This document shows positions 1 to 13,200 of a DNA stretch of 64,000 nt, piece by piece. Numbering within the stretch: the stretch's first letter is position 1; the number at the start of each line of letters is the position of its first letter. The DNA is from Phoronis australis (lineage: Eukaryota; Phoronida; Phoronidae), in assembly GCA_002633005.1 (NCBI GenBank), contig NMRA01000957.1:24990-88989 (forward strand). Direction: 5' to 3'. The notes below the pieces were generated by a model, which saw only the letters and a program-made list of their open reading frames with translations, did no database searches and was not told the origin of the DNA. The translations under genes and the position numbers were made by a program.

Positions 1-1750
1 TTTCTTTTATTTAGGATTGGATATGTTCATATTCTACTCCATTCCAAAGAAAGTTCGTTTGAAGAGAATTGTAATGACATAATTGACTTACTGGGCCTTG
101 CTAGCACCTTGATCCTATACATGCCAACCTCCATTGAACCGTACTGATTCAGGCTGCGTCTGAGGTTTTAATTAAAACATATGTAACGCTGGCTTAATCT
201 CTATTTCACTTTTTATAATTATCTAGTGGCTTTCCCAAGGATTAACAATGACTACAATTTATGCCGAATAGCATTCACCTTCAAGCACACCTGATCAACC
301 AGTTCGACTAACATTAGGTTATTGAAGGCAAGATTAATCCACGCCATCTTGGAAGAATGGAGGAAGCAGAGATTAGTACCGAGACTTGCAAGTCGAAAGT
401 CTTCTTGAGGACAGAAGAAGTATGGACGGTTTTAATGAAAACAACTAATAGTCATACAGTGGGTATCTTTGTACATGTTGGCAAATAAATTCAGACAGTT
501 ATTACAGATAAAAGTTATAGTGTTTAAAATAAATTGTTCTCATTAATGTGAATGTAGNAAAGGTCCTCATACCGAAAAATTCGAGCCCCCCTATACTTTA
601 AGCTGGGTGCGCTCATGTAACGCACTGAAAAACTCATTGACTCACAAGTTAGCGCGGGTCACCGACTGCCAAACAAGTGTACAGACTCCATGTACGTTGT
701 TAGCAGTGGCGAATTGACTGTTAGACAGGTGAGGTTTTTGGCCTTGGCTAGCCGCGAAGCTGGGGCAGGACTATACTCTTTCACAGTGCTACGAAAGATA
801 GCGCTGTAGAGTGTTTGTTATTTATTATGACTTCTCATTGGTTGAGGTTATGAAACTGACGTCATAACATTGAGTCATTCCCATTGGTTGAAATCTGGGA
901 AACCTCTTTCAGTTTACTGTTACGTAGTATGGCGACCACCTTTGACTTGAAAAGTTGCAATTTATTAAAACGGGCAGTAATCAAAGTAAACAAAATCAAG
1001 GGATCCCTGATCCCGTAGAAAAGCCCAAATAATTACAATGCATAGAAGGCGTGGGCAAGTGGTGGCGATGTGATCGATAAACTTCAGACCAATCATGCGC
1101 ATTGATGCCCACACATGGAATTCCGTGTGTCGTTCATCATGTTACCACAGGGCCACTTTTCAGTATAGGTGGCGCTGTGTCAGAGGTTCGTGCAGGACCG
1201 GAAGCATAAGGAGGCATCAAAACCAGGTTGTATTGTTCATATCCACCGTCAGGGTTAGCGCGAACTAATAAAAAGATATGTACAAATATGATGAAAACAC
1301 CATTTGATTCCTGTTAGCTCGTTAAAAATGTGCCACAAACAAAGGGTCATTTTCAATGGTTTCATACAATCAACTACAAAAGCAGACCATTGGCATGTTT
1401 TGGGTCAAAGTGTGGCACGTGCTCCGGACCACGGGAAGTAAAATTGTGGGAAGGGAGAATATTGGTAGCTGGTGGTGAGGCGCCGGAAATTAAAAGGTCA
1501 ACGAAAATGGGCGACAACCAAGACGACGTTGAAAATTATCAGGTGTGGGGTCTCCTAATTGGTTATTCATCAGTCTGGTGTGGAAATCTTCAGTTAAGCG
1601 ATGTTGGTATGAATATTCCTTCCATCTAAGGGTAAGCGTGTGGTACTAGATAACCCAGCTTGAAAGTAACAACTGTGGGTACTGGACCCCTAACGACAGT
1701 GTCTCCAACAAGAGATCAACAGCAATCACCTCCAATCAGCTGGTTAAGTT
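1..1750. other. intergenic, no gene recognised
   Basis: I find no recognisable protein, RNA gene or strong repeat here. A single N at 558 marks an assembly ambiguity. The 99-codon open frame at 1330-1629 has no recognisable motif and no convincing splice context, so I treat it as chance. Confidence 0.5.
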
Positions 1751-1753
1751 CAA

Positions 1754-2374
1754 TCATAGCTGCTCGTGGCACTTGACGACAGTTGGCACGTGATTATTTA
1801 CTGATGTGGAAATAGTAGGTAAAACGGCAGCATATATTGGCAACTTATCTAGACATGTTTGTTGTTCGATCGTCGTCGCTGGCCGGGCTTGAGTGAGGGG
1901 GTGGAATTCCCAGGTGTGGTTAGTCATTTCTGGTGGGTTATGGTCTACACGCACGTTGAGGCAGTTTTCGCACCCAATAACGTACGCTGGGATCCCTCTT
2001 CTCATAATATGTGTAGTGTAGTCTTTATGTCATTAACTTGATTGGTGGCAGTCTTCAGGAGACCAACAGGTGCCAATGATGGATTTAAAGTGAAGTGTGG
2101 GCACTGAAGAAACCTGTTGACGTTCTTAATGATTTTGGAGTCATTAGTAGCAAATTTATCCGTGATTGGCAGCTGGTTATGAATGAGCTGTAGGCTGGTG
2201 ATTCTGACGAGTGGAACATAGGGACGTATTGTGTTTTTGTTGGCATATGTGGCACCGGTTGCGGTACGGTAACTCCTTGTTGAGGTGGGGTCCTTGACAG
2301 ATGAAGAAATTCTCGTTGCTTGCATTCTCCAGACGTTGCTTATGGTCAGGAAATTTGGCGCAGCCATGTGTCAT
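1754..2374 (-). pseudogene. decayed BEL/Pao retrotransposon fragment (gag zinc knuckle to protease)
   Basis: Read on the minus strand, several short open frames in succession resemble the gag-pol junction of BEL/Pao LTR retrotransposons. First comes a segment reading HGCAKFPDHKQRLE, then a zinc-knuckle-like CHICQQKHNTSLC (2177-2374). A protease-like stretch LLKTATNQV followed by EEGSQR lies in another frame around 2000-2060. Order and spacing fit the family, where C-x2-C...H...C is followed by LL-TA and D-GSQ. Frameshifts and stops separate the pieces, and I found no LTRs, reverse transcriptase or integrase nearby. It is therefore a dead fragment. The family call rests on motif recognition alone. 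Confidence 0.5.
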
Positions 2375-3339
2375 GTGACTTTCCTTGCAAAACGTACATC
2401 TTGGCGGTAGACGAACAAGTCGTGAGAGGTGGGCGATAGTTCACCTGTGGTGGGATAATCTTAGGCCAACGAAAATTCAAACTTTGATTTTGTATATTAC
2501 GTTAGAATATAAACTAATACTCACTGAATGCAGAATGATTCCTCCTTTCATGGTGACTGGAATCTCTTTGGACAGGGGAGCAGCATCGTTAGGGATGTGG
2601 ATTGGCGACAAACTCGAGTTTTGATGCTGGAAGGCAATTTCATTGACTCAAATGTACCATATGAAACTTTGCTTTGACCAAGTGCCTTGAGGCAGCGGTT
2701 ATTGTATCGGTAAAGAGACCGCCATTAAATTAGGGAGATTTGACGTAGTGAGATCAACTCGATCGTGCCATGAACAATGGGCCGTTCGCGGACACAGGAT
2801 ACGAGTTTTGATACAAGCGTGAAAATAAAAATAATACTGAAATGAAAAGTTATCACAAGTGTTCTACTAACTTGAGAAAACGGTCGCAGTACTTTTGGGG
2901 TAGTACAAAGACCAACAGATGTCAATCCCTTGTGCTCATGGTCTTAAATTACCGTTACGACATTGTATTGATTTGAATTCAGTTTACTACTAGCTGGGTT
3001 ATTCTAGAAAAAATATTTTTGTTGAATTCGTAAAGTATTTTTGTTTGTGATGCTGTAAACACATTCTTGTTTTTGAAGCTTGTGCACGCCCCGGTTCAAG
3101 ATTAATGTGCGTGTGTTTCAACAGCGAGATTTGCTTTGATTTCGTGTTTCCCAGAATAAAATCAAGTTCTGGGATAGTGGAACTCAAAGCCTGCAATTTG
3201 GCGTGTTAATCGTTTACTGTTTGTTAGCTTGCTGTGGATTTTTGGGCCTCAAGGTTTCGCTTTAACATGACAACGGGTAAGTCTAATTATGATGATGTTG
3301 TGATACATAAACAAATAAACTGTTTCACTAATTTTACAG
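2375..3339. other. intergenic or intron upstream of the opsin-like exon
   Basis: If the opsin-like exon at 3340 belongs to a live gene, this stretch is the end of its last intron. It closes with a plausible acceptor (TTTCACTAATTTTACAG, 3323-3339). I could not find further opsin exons between 1 and 3339, so the intron would exceed 3.3 kb and the rest of the gene would lie outside the window. Confidence 0.4.
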
Positions 3340-3567
3340 GTGATCCTGATTTCGTTGCTCCTTTACCTATTCGCCTGGACACCTTACGCCGTCTCTCACT
3401 TGTGTATCGCTGGAGGTGCCAACGTTCCAGTAACAGCAGTCGTTATTACCACACTGTTGGCCAAATCACAATGCGTATACAATCCTATCGTATTAGCTCT
3501 GGGTTACTCGGATCTGAGGGAAGCTATGAGAAGTCTGTTTGCGAGAAATACCGATATGACAGGCTGA
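3340..3567 (+). CDS. opsin-like GPCR, terminal coding exon (TM6 end, TM7, helix 8)
   Basis: A 75-codon exon follows a good 3' splice site (TTTTACAG) and ends in TGA. The translation starts in TM6 with an aromatic-TPYA motif (LFAWTPYAVSHL), continues through an extracellular loop, then TM7 with LLAKSQCVYNPIV and helix 8 (DLREAMRSLF). The lysine in AKS lies at the Schiff-base position that defines opsins (K296 of bovine rhodopsin), so retinal binding is plausible. Two points are unusual. The NPxxY motif reads NPIVL, losing the tyrosine. The tail after helix 8 is only about 9 residues, with no palmitoylation cysteine. I cannot assign an opsin class from one exon, and a processed or broken copy is not excluded. 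Candidate poly(A) signals AATAAA lie at 4533 and 4541. Confidence 0.65.
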   Translation: MILISLLLYLFAWTPYAVSHLCIAGGANVPVTAVVITTLLAKSQCVYNPIVLALGYSDLREAMRSLFARNTDMTG

Positions 3568-4560
3568 TTCTCGTATGTTGAATTCAAAATTTACGTTTTT
3601 GTAGAAATCTAAATTTTAAGAAATTCAAAAGAATTTATTTCTAGAAGCACGACTCGCAATCGTAGAAAAAAAATTGAACGTGTATCTGTAACAAAGTTGC
3701 TACCGATTGGGTGAGGAAAAAATGTCTAACAACATTCCTGCCATTGCCTGCAGAGATTGATTTCACCTTCTAAAGGCAATGACAGTCGTGAAAGGCTTAT
3801 AACGTGCTTTTTTCTCTCCAGAAGGCTTTTTTGTGTTGTGGAAATAGGCGAAACTGCTCACGAAAAAGTCATCCATCGAAGTGGTACATTTTCTACACCT
3901 CTTTTATGAGAGTATTCTCTCCCAGATCCAACCAAGGAGTCGGTGCATACCTGCTTAAAAAGATGAACCGCGCCAACATTCTATGCGTTGCTGCAGAAAC
4001 TGACTACCTAGGCCCCCTCGACGTCCGCCTTTTATTTGGCCCGCGGAGGCCAACAAGAATCAATCGTCGGACGTCACCGACGTAACCGTTGCCGCACGTG
4101 TCGCGCGTGGAGTTGACTACTAATAATCAGTGCATTCCACCAAGGAGTGGTGATTCCACGTTTAGAAAGGTGACCCAAACGTCACGATTAGGGTACTCTT
4201 TTATCGGCAAATGCATGTGTTATGACTTTGGTAATTGTTTGCTTATTTCACGGATATTGTAATCGGGGAAATTTCCTGTATTACAGCCCAAGCCAGATGC
4301 GAACTGTTTCATTGTGGCCGTGGTAATGATATTTCAAACGTAGTAAACTCATAAAGTATTTTATGTACAATTTGTTATTCTTAATGATAAGCTTCGGAAC
4401 ATTCCTCCGCATAATATGTTTTGTATTTTTCTTAAATTTCTGTATTACTTTATATTTGATATTGTATTGTTTATTCTAAGCATGAGATCACTGTGACAGC
4501 TTTGCTCACAAGTCATTGAACTGCACTGTCAAAATAAAAAAATAAAATGATCTTGCACGT
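3568..4560 (+). other. possible 3' UTR of the opsin-like gene
   Basis: No second coding region is visible. Two overlapping AATAAA hexamers near 4533-4546 are the first good poly(A) signals after the TGA, which would give a 3' UTR of about 1 kb. The 93-codon open frame at 3804-4085 shows no recognisable motif. Confidence 0.3.
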
Positions 4561-7500
4561 TATGGTCATCAAAAATTGACATCGAAACTCACTTGTGTAA
4601 ATGGGTTACACTGTTATATCTCCATATCCAGCCTGGGAATGTATTTGGAGCTCTCTAACTATATGAGGCGATCTCTAACCTGTGACAAATTTTATGCCCA
4701 TAAGATATCCATTGCGTACTTTTTAAGGTACTCTTTCCTTAACGTTCACTAATTTAGAACGCAGGAAGAGTTCCGACAGTCGAAATATATCCATAAAATA
4801 TATACATTAGGTAGCTTTTTGCTATTTTACTATTAATCCACTTAAAAGTGGGCGGAGTTTTCAAGGAAACCTTACATATCGCGGCAGTTGAATGAGTATC
4901 CATAATCCATGCGTCAGTTGTCACTCACCAAAAATAAAAATTAAACTAAAATATTTCATTTTAATTCACTTAAGTTTGAAAATAGGTTTTGACTGAACTA
5001 ACTTGAGTTGAAATCTGTTATACGGTGTTTTTAATTAAAATGAAGCTGAAAGAGTGTTCTTGTGTTCCCCACTCGTAATTTATGAAAAAAGGTTAAACCA
5101 AGTAATTGTGGTCTAGAATAATTGATAGGAATAATCTCAGTAAAAAGCACTTGTGTATACATTCTCAGAGACATTACACTATTACTCGAATGAGATTCAA
5201 TTCTTTTTCAGAAATAGTTGTGTGGAAGGTAAGACTAAATTTCAGACTTCAGTTCTAAGTCACTTTGGATGAAATAGGATCCAGGTTAACCTGTTTCCTT
5301 TCTTCTTTTCGAGAAAATGATCACAAACGAATTGCATTTTTGAGCGAGAGCTTACTACGCAGTCAATTTCTTAAGGCTTCTTTCGAACGATGGCTTCTAT
5401 TACTCCACCAAGGCGTATTCAACCCAGTGCTCCATTTTTGAAGTAGCAAGTGACACAGATGAGAACCAACCTTACCACGCACAGAACAATTTTTACCACA
5501 TACAAAAACCTTAGCATGTGATGGAACTCCAACTGCGTAAAGATACTGTTAGGGCAAATGGTTGAAAGCATGACACATAGAAACTAGTTCGCGCAAATGT
5601 TTTGAGTGCGAGTGCCTGCATGACTGTGGGTGGAGTTCAAGCTCCGTGGTAAGGGTTTTGAGTGCGTGGTACGAGTTTTTGCTCTAAGCGGTAAGAGTAA
5701 AAGTTGGTTTCCAACCTCAGGTTGGTGTTTCTAAATGAAACTGTTTTCGTTTTGGACTGGACAGACAAGAGAATGTGTCATTCTACTGTAAAATTCACGA
5801 TTCGTTTGCCAAGATCCTACTATGCCGAAGTTGGCCAAGACAAAACCCAACTGAAGTGTCGTACGCGTACAGGATAACAAGCTGAGATCAGCATCTATCG
5901 CATATGACGCATCACTGTCGAATACTTCGATCTGGCTGCACAACAGACTACCCATATAGTCGGACGCTTGTTCGGTTGTCTACGAAGATTGTGGGATATG
6001 ATGTGTAACTTCTCACATCACAGTATTCGCGGCAAAACATGTATTTGGCACTTCGACAGTTATTCTATTTCAGTCGCGTGTTGGGTTTATCTAGTGTGCT
6101 CAGCTATCTTGGTACACTGCATCTTTTTCTTTTATCTTTCTTGACTTCATCACGAATCAATCCGTTTTCACCAGAACAAAAATAATTCAGCGTTTAGAAA
6201 CGATAGATTAGTTCAGACATATTTTTGCTAATCCTTTGATGGAACTGACCGAATCCCTGCTCAGTTTTCTGATGTATACACATGCAAAGTTTCAGTTTAC
6301 CATCGATATCTGTTGAACAATATTTCACCATACCAACTTCACTTCTGGTTAATTTAAATCACTTTAAGAACAAAAAGGAACACTAAAATTCCAGATTCTA
6401 AAATGACGCATGTGCGCATTGCCTGTAAGTTGAGTTGCCGGCTCATTCGGCAATAATTCAAGATCGGATGAGCGTGGCAAATCTTTAAATTCCAATGGGC
6501 GTCGACTACGAATTCAACGTTGACAGCTAAACATGGACGAAATGCAGCTTCAAAAGTAGCCACATGCTTTCCAAACACTTCCCTTCTAACCGTGGGTCAG
6601 ATCAAACATAATGGACAAGAAACCGCGACTGATTATATCCACTCTAAAATTATGGGCCAAAAAACCCGACCCATTACATCCGTTATTAGGTAATGGGCCA
6701 GGAACTCCGACCTATAATATCCCTTCTATAGACTATCTAATACAATGGACCAGAACTCCGACGTATTATATCTGTTCTAATATTATGGACCAGGAACACC
6801 GACCTATTTTATCAGTTCCAATATAATGGGCCAGAATGGTCAAAACAGTGGTAATGCGTGAGGAACTCCCACTCAAACGCGGTTCTCCACATCAAGCTCA
6901 TTCGGTACAATATTCTTGGGTTTCCGTAGGACGTTATCGTAATAATACGTCACCCGGAAATAGACGAACATTCCATCGAACAATCTTGCTCGGCTTACAT
7001 TGTTTACCATAATAATAGCCAGTTTTTGCAGTGATCCGCGGTAGCGGTAAAATGCTGTCGTTTTTCTGGAAACATTGCTGTTTTTCATTCTCTAAAGCCA
7101 TGTCAGAAATCGTCTCGGTAAACGCGGGCGCGTTTCTCTTGTGGAAAAGTTGAACACGTAACGGGGAGAGGAATTTGGGGGGAATTGTGGGTCTTGGGTA
7201 AAACTTCTGGGCCAACTAACACTACTGCTATTAGGCCTGTGCAACGCTTTGCGGTGTTTTTTTTTCAAATAAGAGCTATGGTAAGGATAAAAAGTGTTGA
7301 CGTGTATGCGGCCCTCTGGTCACCAGATCCAGTGCATGCACTACGTGCCTGAGTGTTTCGTGTTAAATCGCCAGTAAGCCGTGTTTGTAAGCGAGAAACC
7401 CTTTTCTTGTAAAAGGGACCAACCTACTCCAGTTCACTCATTCCCTACTTTTACACCCAACTCCTCTAAACCAGTCGACCTCGAGAGTAGTTCTGCGTCT

Positions 7501-9605
7501 CCATCTCATTTACAGCGTAAGCCAACACTTACATGTACTCTAGGCCAAAAATATGCTCGATTGCGATCTGCGCCCGCTTCATTTTTGAAACTGCCTATCA
7601 ACACTTAAAAAAGGAAAAGACCTGTCAGCATAGCTTTTGCCAAAAAATCATCTTTAATAGGCTTTTATGTCTTCGATGACAAATATTGTTGTCATGAGCC
7701 ATAGTGTTCCTGTTAGTGAAAATCACACAGTGTTCAGTTACAAAAAAGAAAGCTAAACAAGAGTGCGTTCCTTAGACACAAGAACCTAACGAACAAGCAA
7801 GATTATATCGTTGGCGAAATGAGTTGACGTTTACGCACGTAAATTACGTGCATAAGCTAATTCTTGTAAAGACGTCAAGTAAGTATTTGCGGCGTAAATT
7901 AGCTTTTTACGACGTAAAATAATCACAAATAATTATTTTACGACCTAAGAGTAATTATTACTTTACCAAGTATGGGGAAACCATAGTAGGCACCCAAACT
8001 ATGTAGGATTCCGAGAAACTTTAATCCTCCAGTGATCTTGTACTGGACTTCTCGTTCATGATTCTGAATCCTCGCTTGTAACCATCCTGAAAATCTTGGT
8101 CCACGTCTAAAATCTTGATGATTCAGTGATTTCATTTGCATCCGTCAATATCATTTTAGTTTTACCATTCACGGAGAATTGATCAAATGAAAATAAAACA
8201 CAACTTCCTTTGCGGGGTTAACATTTTTTGTAAAGTGTCTTGTTATAAACCTAATGTTAGTAGAATACAATTCTCCGGGCAGTCAGTGCAAATGAAGTAG
8301 AACAAACTCGACATCATAACATCAAAATCTCGTCTTTGGCATGCAATAGCGTATGTTGCCAATTAGTTGTTGTTGTGGCTGGTGTGGAAATGGAGTCCGC
8401 GTAATTACGTCAATTATGTAAATATAACAAGTGTCATCACTTATTAATACAAACGATGGCGTACTACCGAGGAAAGGGTGCTCAGTTCGTTACAAATTGC
8501 AATATGCGAAACGGAATTATAACTTAATCGGATGCTGCTGCAAAACATGAAAATGACAAGTCGTGTAATCTCCGACATACTGTTTAGATGGATCGATAAT
8601 TTCATTCCAATCGGATTGCAAGCACTTACGCGACATACTACGAGATAGTTTCCACCACTTTTAATCTGTGGAGACTTGTAACGAAAGAAACTGGTAATTT
8701 CTGTGTCAGCCGTAGACTACGTATAAATACAAAACAAGCTTGCAGCAACATAACAAGAAAAGAGTGTACAAGGTATAGGGTGTTCCAAACGTAATGACAA
8801 CCTAGTTTGAAAGCACATGCATTGTAATTGACCGCATGAATATTCATGAAATATATTTAAAACCATAACCTGATTCTTCTTGTGTCCTTTCTGGTCATAA
8901 AAATATAATTTTCATGAAATGTCGAAGATAGTCACCCGTAAGTGGTTTTACCCATTTATACCCGCTGAAAACATGCATAGAATGTCGATTAATTTGTTAA
9001 TGGAAAGAACTAAACTACGTTATGAGTGAAGACGAATATTGCTTTTATTGTGACACATTTGTTTTAAACCTAATTTCACTCAGACTGATCACTCCAGTAA
9101 CCACACATTCCGTTGCTTTGCTTGGGATTATATTTGAATTATGGAATTCATCTCATGTCTTGTTCTGTTTAGAACATTAACGCTTTTGTTAACTCGCCGG
9201 GTAAACCCTTTCACGTCGGCTGGAGGAGTCCTTTACCTGGCAGGTAAATCCACAAAAAGAAGTCAAGAAACGATAGGTCTGATGATCAAGGATTCAGTTC
9301 TTGGTTTTGTCCAAATATAAAGTAACTACATCGTAATTGAACATGGTAGAGTTCAGTAACGGTAGGAACTCGCTAGGGCCTCGTTAAAAGGGCAAGCCTT
9401 CGCGAGATATGAGAGCACGTGACTTTGGCTAGATTTTTTCGCCGCAAGACAGCTACTGACTCAGCTTTACCCATCTGTCGGAGTGTGTTCGGCACAGCGA
9501 GTGTTCGGTGCACTAAGTTGCATCCACGGAGCATGCGAGATGACGCCGTTATGCGGTAGGCCATTTGTGTTCATGATCTGGGGAGCGATATATACATTCA
9601 GCGTA
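4561..9605. other. intergenic, AT-rich
   Basis: No gene is supported. A stretch near 5160-5285 is related to one at about 58340-58470 (both carry TTTCAGAAATAG followed by a shared 50-bp tail), so it is an interspersed repeat. A tandem array lies at 6645-6838. A small hairpin around 7895-7945 has arms GTAAAATAAT and ATTATTTTAC. Confidence 0.45.
6645..6838 (+). repeat. tandem repeat, about 40-55 bp unit, 4-5 diverged copies
   Basis: The string ATGGRCCAGGAACTCCGACC recurs in diverged form with spacer runs rich in TAT and TAA. Copies begin near 6650, 6696, 6743, 6784 and 6825. It is a degenerate minisatellite; copies differ by substitutions and small indels. Confidence 0.7.
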
Positions 9606-10250
9606 TTAGGATATGTAGGACCTTATCGAGTTGTCGGTGTTTTTAACCAAATATCAACAAGGCTACGGATTTTAACTTAGTAAAAGTATATATTTTCTGA
9701 AAGTAGAAAGATTGTAAAATTTGATTTTTGACTTTGTACCAGTCTGCTATTACTAGGATCACGTGAGAAGGGTTTTTTAGTAAAATAAAAAAGAAAAGCT
9801 CATCCATACGGGAATAGAGGTATCAATAACATGGGATGACCAAATTTCGTTCTATACAAATGGTTAAGATAAGTCTCAAAACGGTGTTACAGTTTTCAAA
9901 ACTATTATTTCGTTTTCGTTTTATGCAATTAGAGTTTTTCCATAAAAATAATAAGCCATATTTTTGATAAACCTTCATGCAAAAGCGAACAATAATTCCA
10001 CTTGGATAACAACGCATAATATATAGTGTCTGAAAGTTTCATACGCATCCAATTACCAATTTCTGTGATATGATGTTCTGGCGTTTTGCCAAATTTGCTC
10101 ATTATTCAGAAGCCCTTTCATTCGCGTTCCCAATAGCCATGCACGGAGCTCATATTCGAGATCGAAAAGGAGGCAAATCCACTTTGAATGTACACACCTT
10201 CCAAAGGTCACGAAATTGAAACCTTTATAGGTATTCATCAAAACTTTTGA
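9606..10250 (+). mobile_element. MITE family with TTAA-type ends, copy A
   Basis: This segment is similar over most of its length to three others (17539-18150, 19740-20350, 44062-44567). Shared landmarks are GATTTTAACTYAG followed by AAAGTATATATTTTC, then TTTTTGACTT, a conserved CATGACCAAATTT, and GTTCYGAAGTTRGCCAAAT-like sequence near the end. This copy has lost clean termini. The approximate boundaries rest on where similarity fades. Confidence 0.6.
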
Positions 10251-13200
10251 GAATTAATGTATGAGATAAATACTTACAGTGACAGTGAAAATCCGTGACC
10301 CAGATTTCGATTTGCAAGCAGATAAATGAGACTGCCATAACTTTTGAGACAACCCTTACAACGCGTGTTTAACAAAAAGTGACATTGAGACTAGTCGTAC
10401 AATACAAACGCGTGACTAGAATGGGCAGAATCGTTGTTGCATTTGTTTTACTACCTGTCTCTAGCGCCAATGCTGAAGTCGAGAGGCAATTAGTAACGTA
10501 CACGAGTTGAGATTGAAACTTGTGGAGTGAGAACTGCTACACTTATCTGAACAGAAAAACGTGTGAACACACTTTACCCGTACAAGCTGACATTTGCTCA
10601 CTGCATAACATCCTCCGCTTACTTTTATTAATTTTATGCTGATGGAGCTCGATTAAGAATGTCAAAAAATATCAAATACTCCAAATATCACCAAAAACGC
10701 TTTCAAAAAGGTTACGCTTTATTTTAAGGTACGGATCACTCGCATAAGCTTTAAAATGCTCAGTACTCGAAAACTAATGCAACGGACGAAAGCTGGTATC
10801 ATCTTGCACCACAGAACTCTAGAACTGGAAAGTCAACTTCGTTCTCGCGCTGCTGACTGGGTTGCGCCGCGCATGCTTTGGATTTGTCTGCATTCATTTG
10901 TTCCGGTGTTGGTTCCTGCTATAGAGTAACAGAGCTTAGGGTGAAATGTTTGTACAAACGAAGTAAAGTCAGAGCTGTTATCACCGAAAACTCCTTCCAA
11001 ACAAATTTCATTAACATTTTGCGGTCTTATGACCCCAAGCGTGGTTAAAAGGGGACCATCTGCTTGTCATTCGGCGACTCGGGAAGCCCGCCGTGAGCAC
11101 TAGCGCTGCCAAGTTGGTAGGCGAAACGTAAAGCCGTTTCAACATACTGCAATAATTTAATTCATAATTTCCTTAGCATATGTCCAAATGACAAAGCGCC
11201 ACCTGAGCTCTAACAGGATACCAGTATCATGTACCTAGGACAAACAATGACAAATATATATATTAACACTAGCAATTGTCACCTTCTACACTGTCACTAA
11301 AATTTTTCTTCTAACTCAAAAAAGTTTTTCAACCGGATTGCGTCAGGGTCATGTCATTAAAAAGCCCTTTATCAACTATCTATGGTACATGATTATACCA
11401 GAACCGAAAGATAAATAATTTACTTCATAAATAATTATCATTTTGCATACCTGACAGGTTTGAAAAATATTTATAATTCTAAAAACTAAAAACGTGTTAC
11501 TAAAATGCGAAAAATAGCGGGGTGTAAAACTGAAACCGTTCATGTAGTAATTAACTGAACAATTAACTAATTAGTCAACTAACAAGCTTAGAGTTGTTAT
11601 ATGAATGGATAATAAAACCTCCAGAAATATTATCAATGATTCAAAGATTGCTGTCAGATGAAGAAAAAAGTTTTTAGAATATGGATCCCTCGCATTTGCT
11701 GTAAAGAATTTAGTCGTGCATTCGTCCAAAATTATATACCTGTATGTATTAATTCGACCTTTGATACAATAAAATTGTTATATTTACAAAAAATGTGTCG
11801 CTAATTACACAAATCCCAGATTTGCAGATAAGGGTTTTGTGAGAGATAAAAATGGCCAACATCAATTGTGTATCTTTGCAATGTACTTTAGATTGATCAC
11901 TGTAACTGATGCAGTGTATGAGTTTACACACCTTCTGAAATCAAAATTAATAACGTAGAGTGTTTTACCGTAAACAAGAGGCATTAGAGCACATCTTCAC
12001 GGTTGTTGTGATGCGAAAGAAAGTGGAAAATAACAATATTCATAAAAAAGAGACAACATTATTTTGAACATCTGCTTCTTAGTTGTAAAATATAGACTGA
12101 CGGGATATACGGATAAGAAGCTATAGACACCTGGTAAGGATGCTCGCCGCAAAACACAAAAACGTCCCGACAGCGTCTTTTTTTTAGTCTGAGAAATTTA
12201 GGGTCTCGTAAATACCATGAAACGTCCCGTTTTTATTTTAGTGGAAAGGGAAAATAGAGCAATGTCGCGTGGGAAATTAAAATGGTATCATAAACTGTCA
12301 ATTTCGCGGGACATTTTGATGGTGTGGCCAGATGGTGGGAAAAAGTTCAAAAAAGTGGGACAGTCCACCAACAGTGGGACAATTGGCATAAACAATGTAC
12401 GCTGTTAGTACCACAAAATATTGGGTTGGCTTCTTTTACAAGATAAACGTTTCATTTGTTTATTTCACGGTTGTAGGTAAAATATTTCAGATAACATTAC
12501 TGTTCAGAAATCGAAAAGTATGTGGGCGACAGCGATTTATAAACAATAGAAAACAATAATTATGCATGCATGCATGACACACCTGTTAGTAGGGCTTAAA
12601 CTATTTTTTATATTTGCAGAATAAACAATCAGAAGTAAAGAGACTTACGTAAAAACTGTAACATGATTTTAACATCCAAAAATGTCTTATTAAGAATCTC
12701 CTAATGTAGATAGTGGCTCTAAGAGTGGATTTGAAAAGATATCAGAGGCCAGACAAATCCCAGCACCCGGCCAGGGCTATGGGTCGGTGAGGTGCGTAAA
12801 AAGAATGACCAGTGTAATACCATAGTCGGGTTTGTTGACTAATTTGCCAAGAAATCCCTGGTTGTCCGGAACCTTATCTCAAAAAACTCTCTTGGTGAAC
12901 AAAAATGACAAAATGAAAATGAAGGGACAACCGGAAATTCACAATGCAAACCCTCGCGGGTAGTCCCGTGAAATCTCGTGGTGGCAAGCTAATGCACGAA
13001 CGCATGGGTCACGTGTGGGCGTTGGAATTCCATGTCTAGAATTCTACGATTGCCCTTAAAAGGGAGCTAATTACCACGTTACCTAAATCACCATGCTTGG
13101 AATCTATTGTCACGGGTGCCATCAACCATTGTAGCATGCATGCTTGGCTTACTTATTTCTGAACTTTAGTCAGATTGCACATCCTCGGCAGACGCACCTT

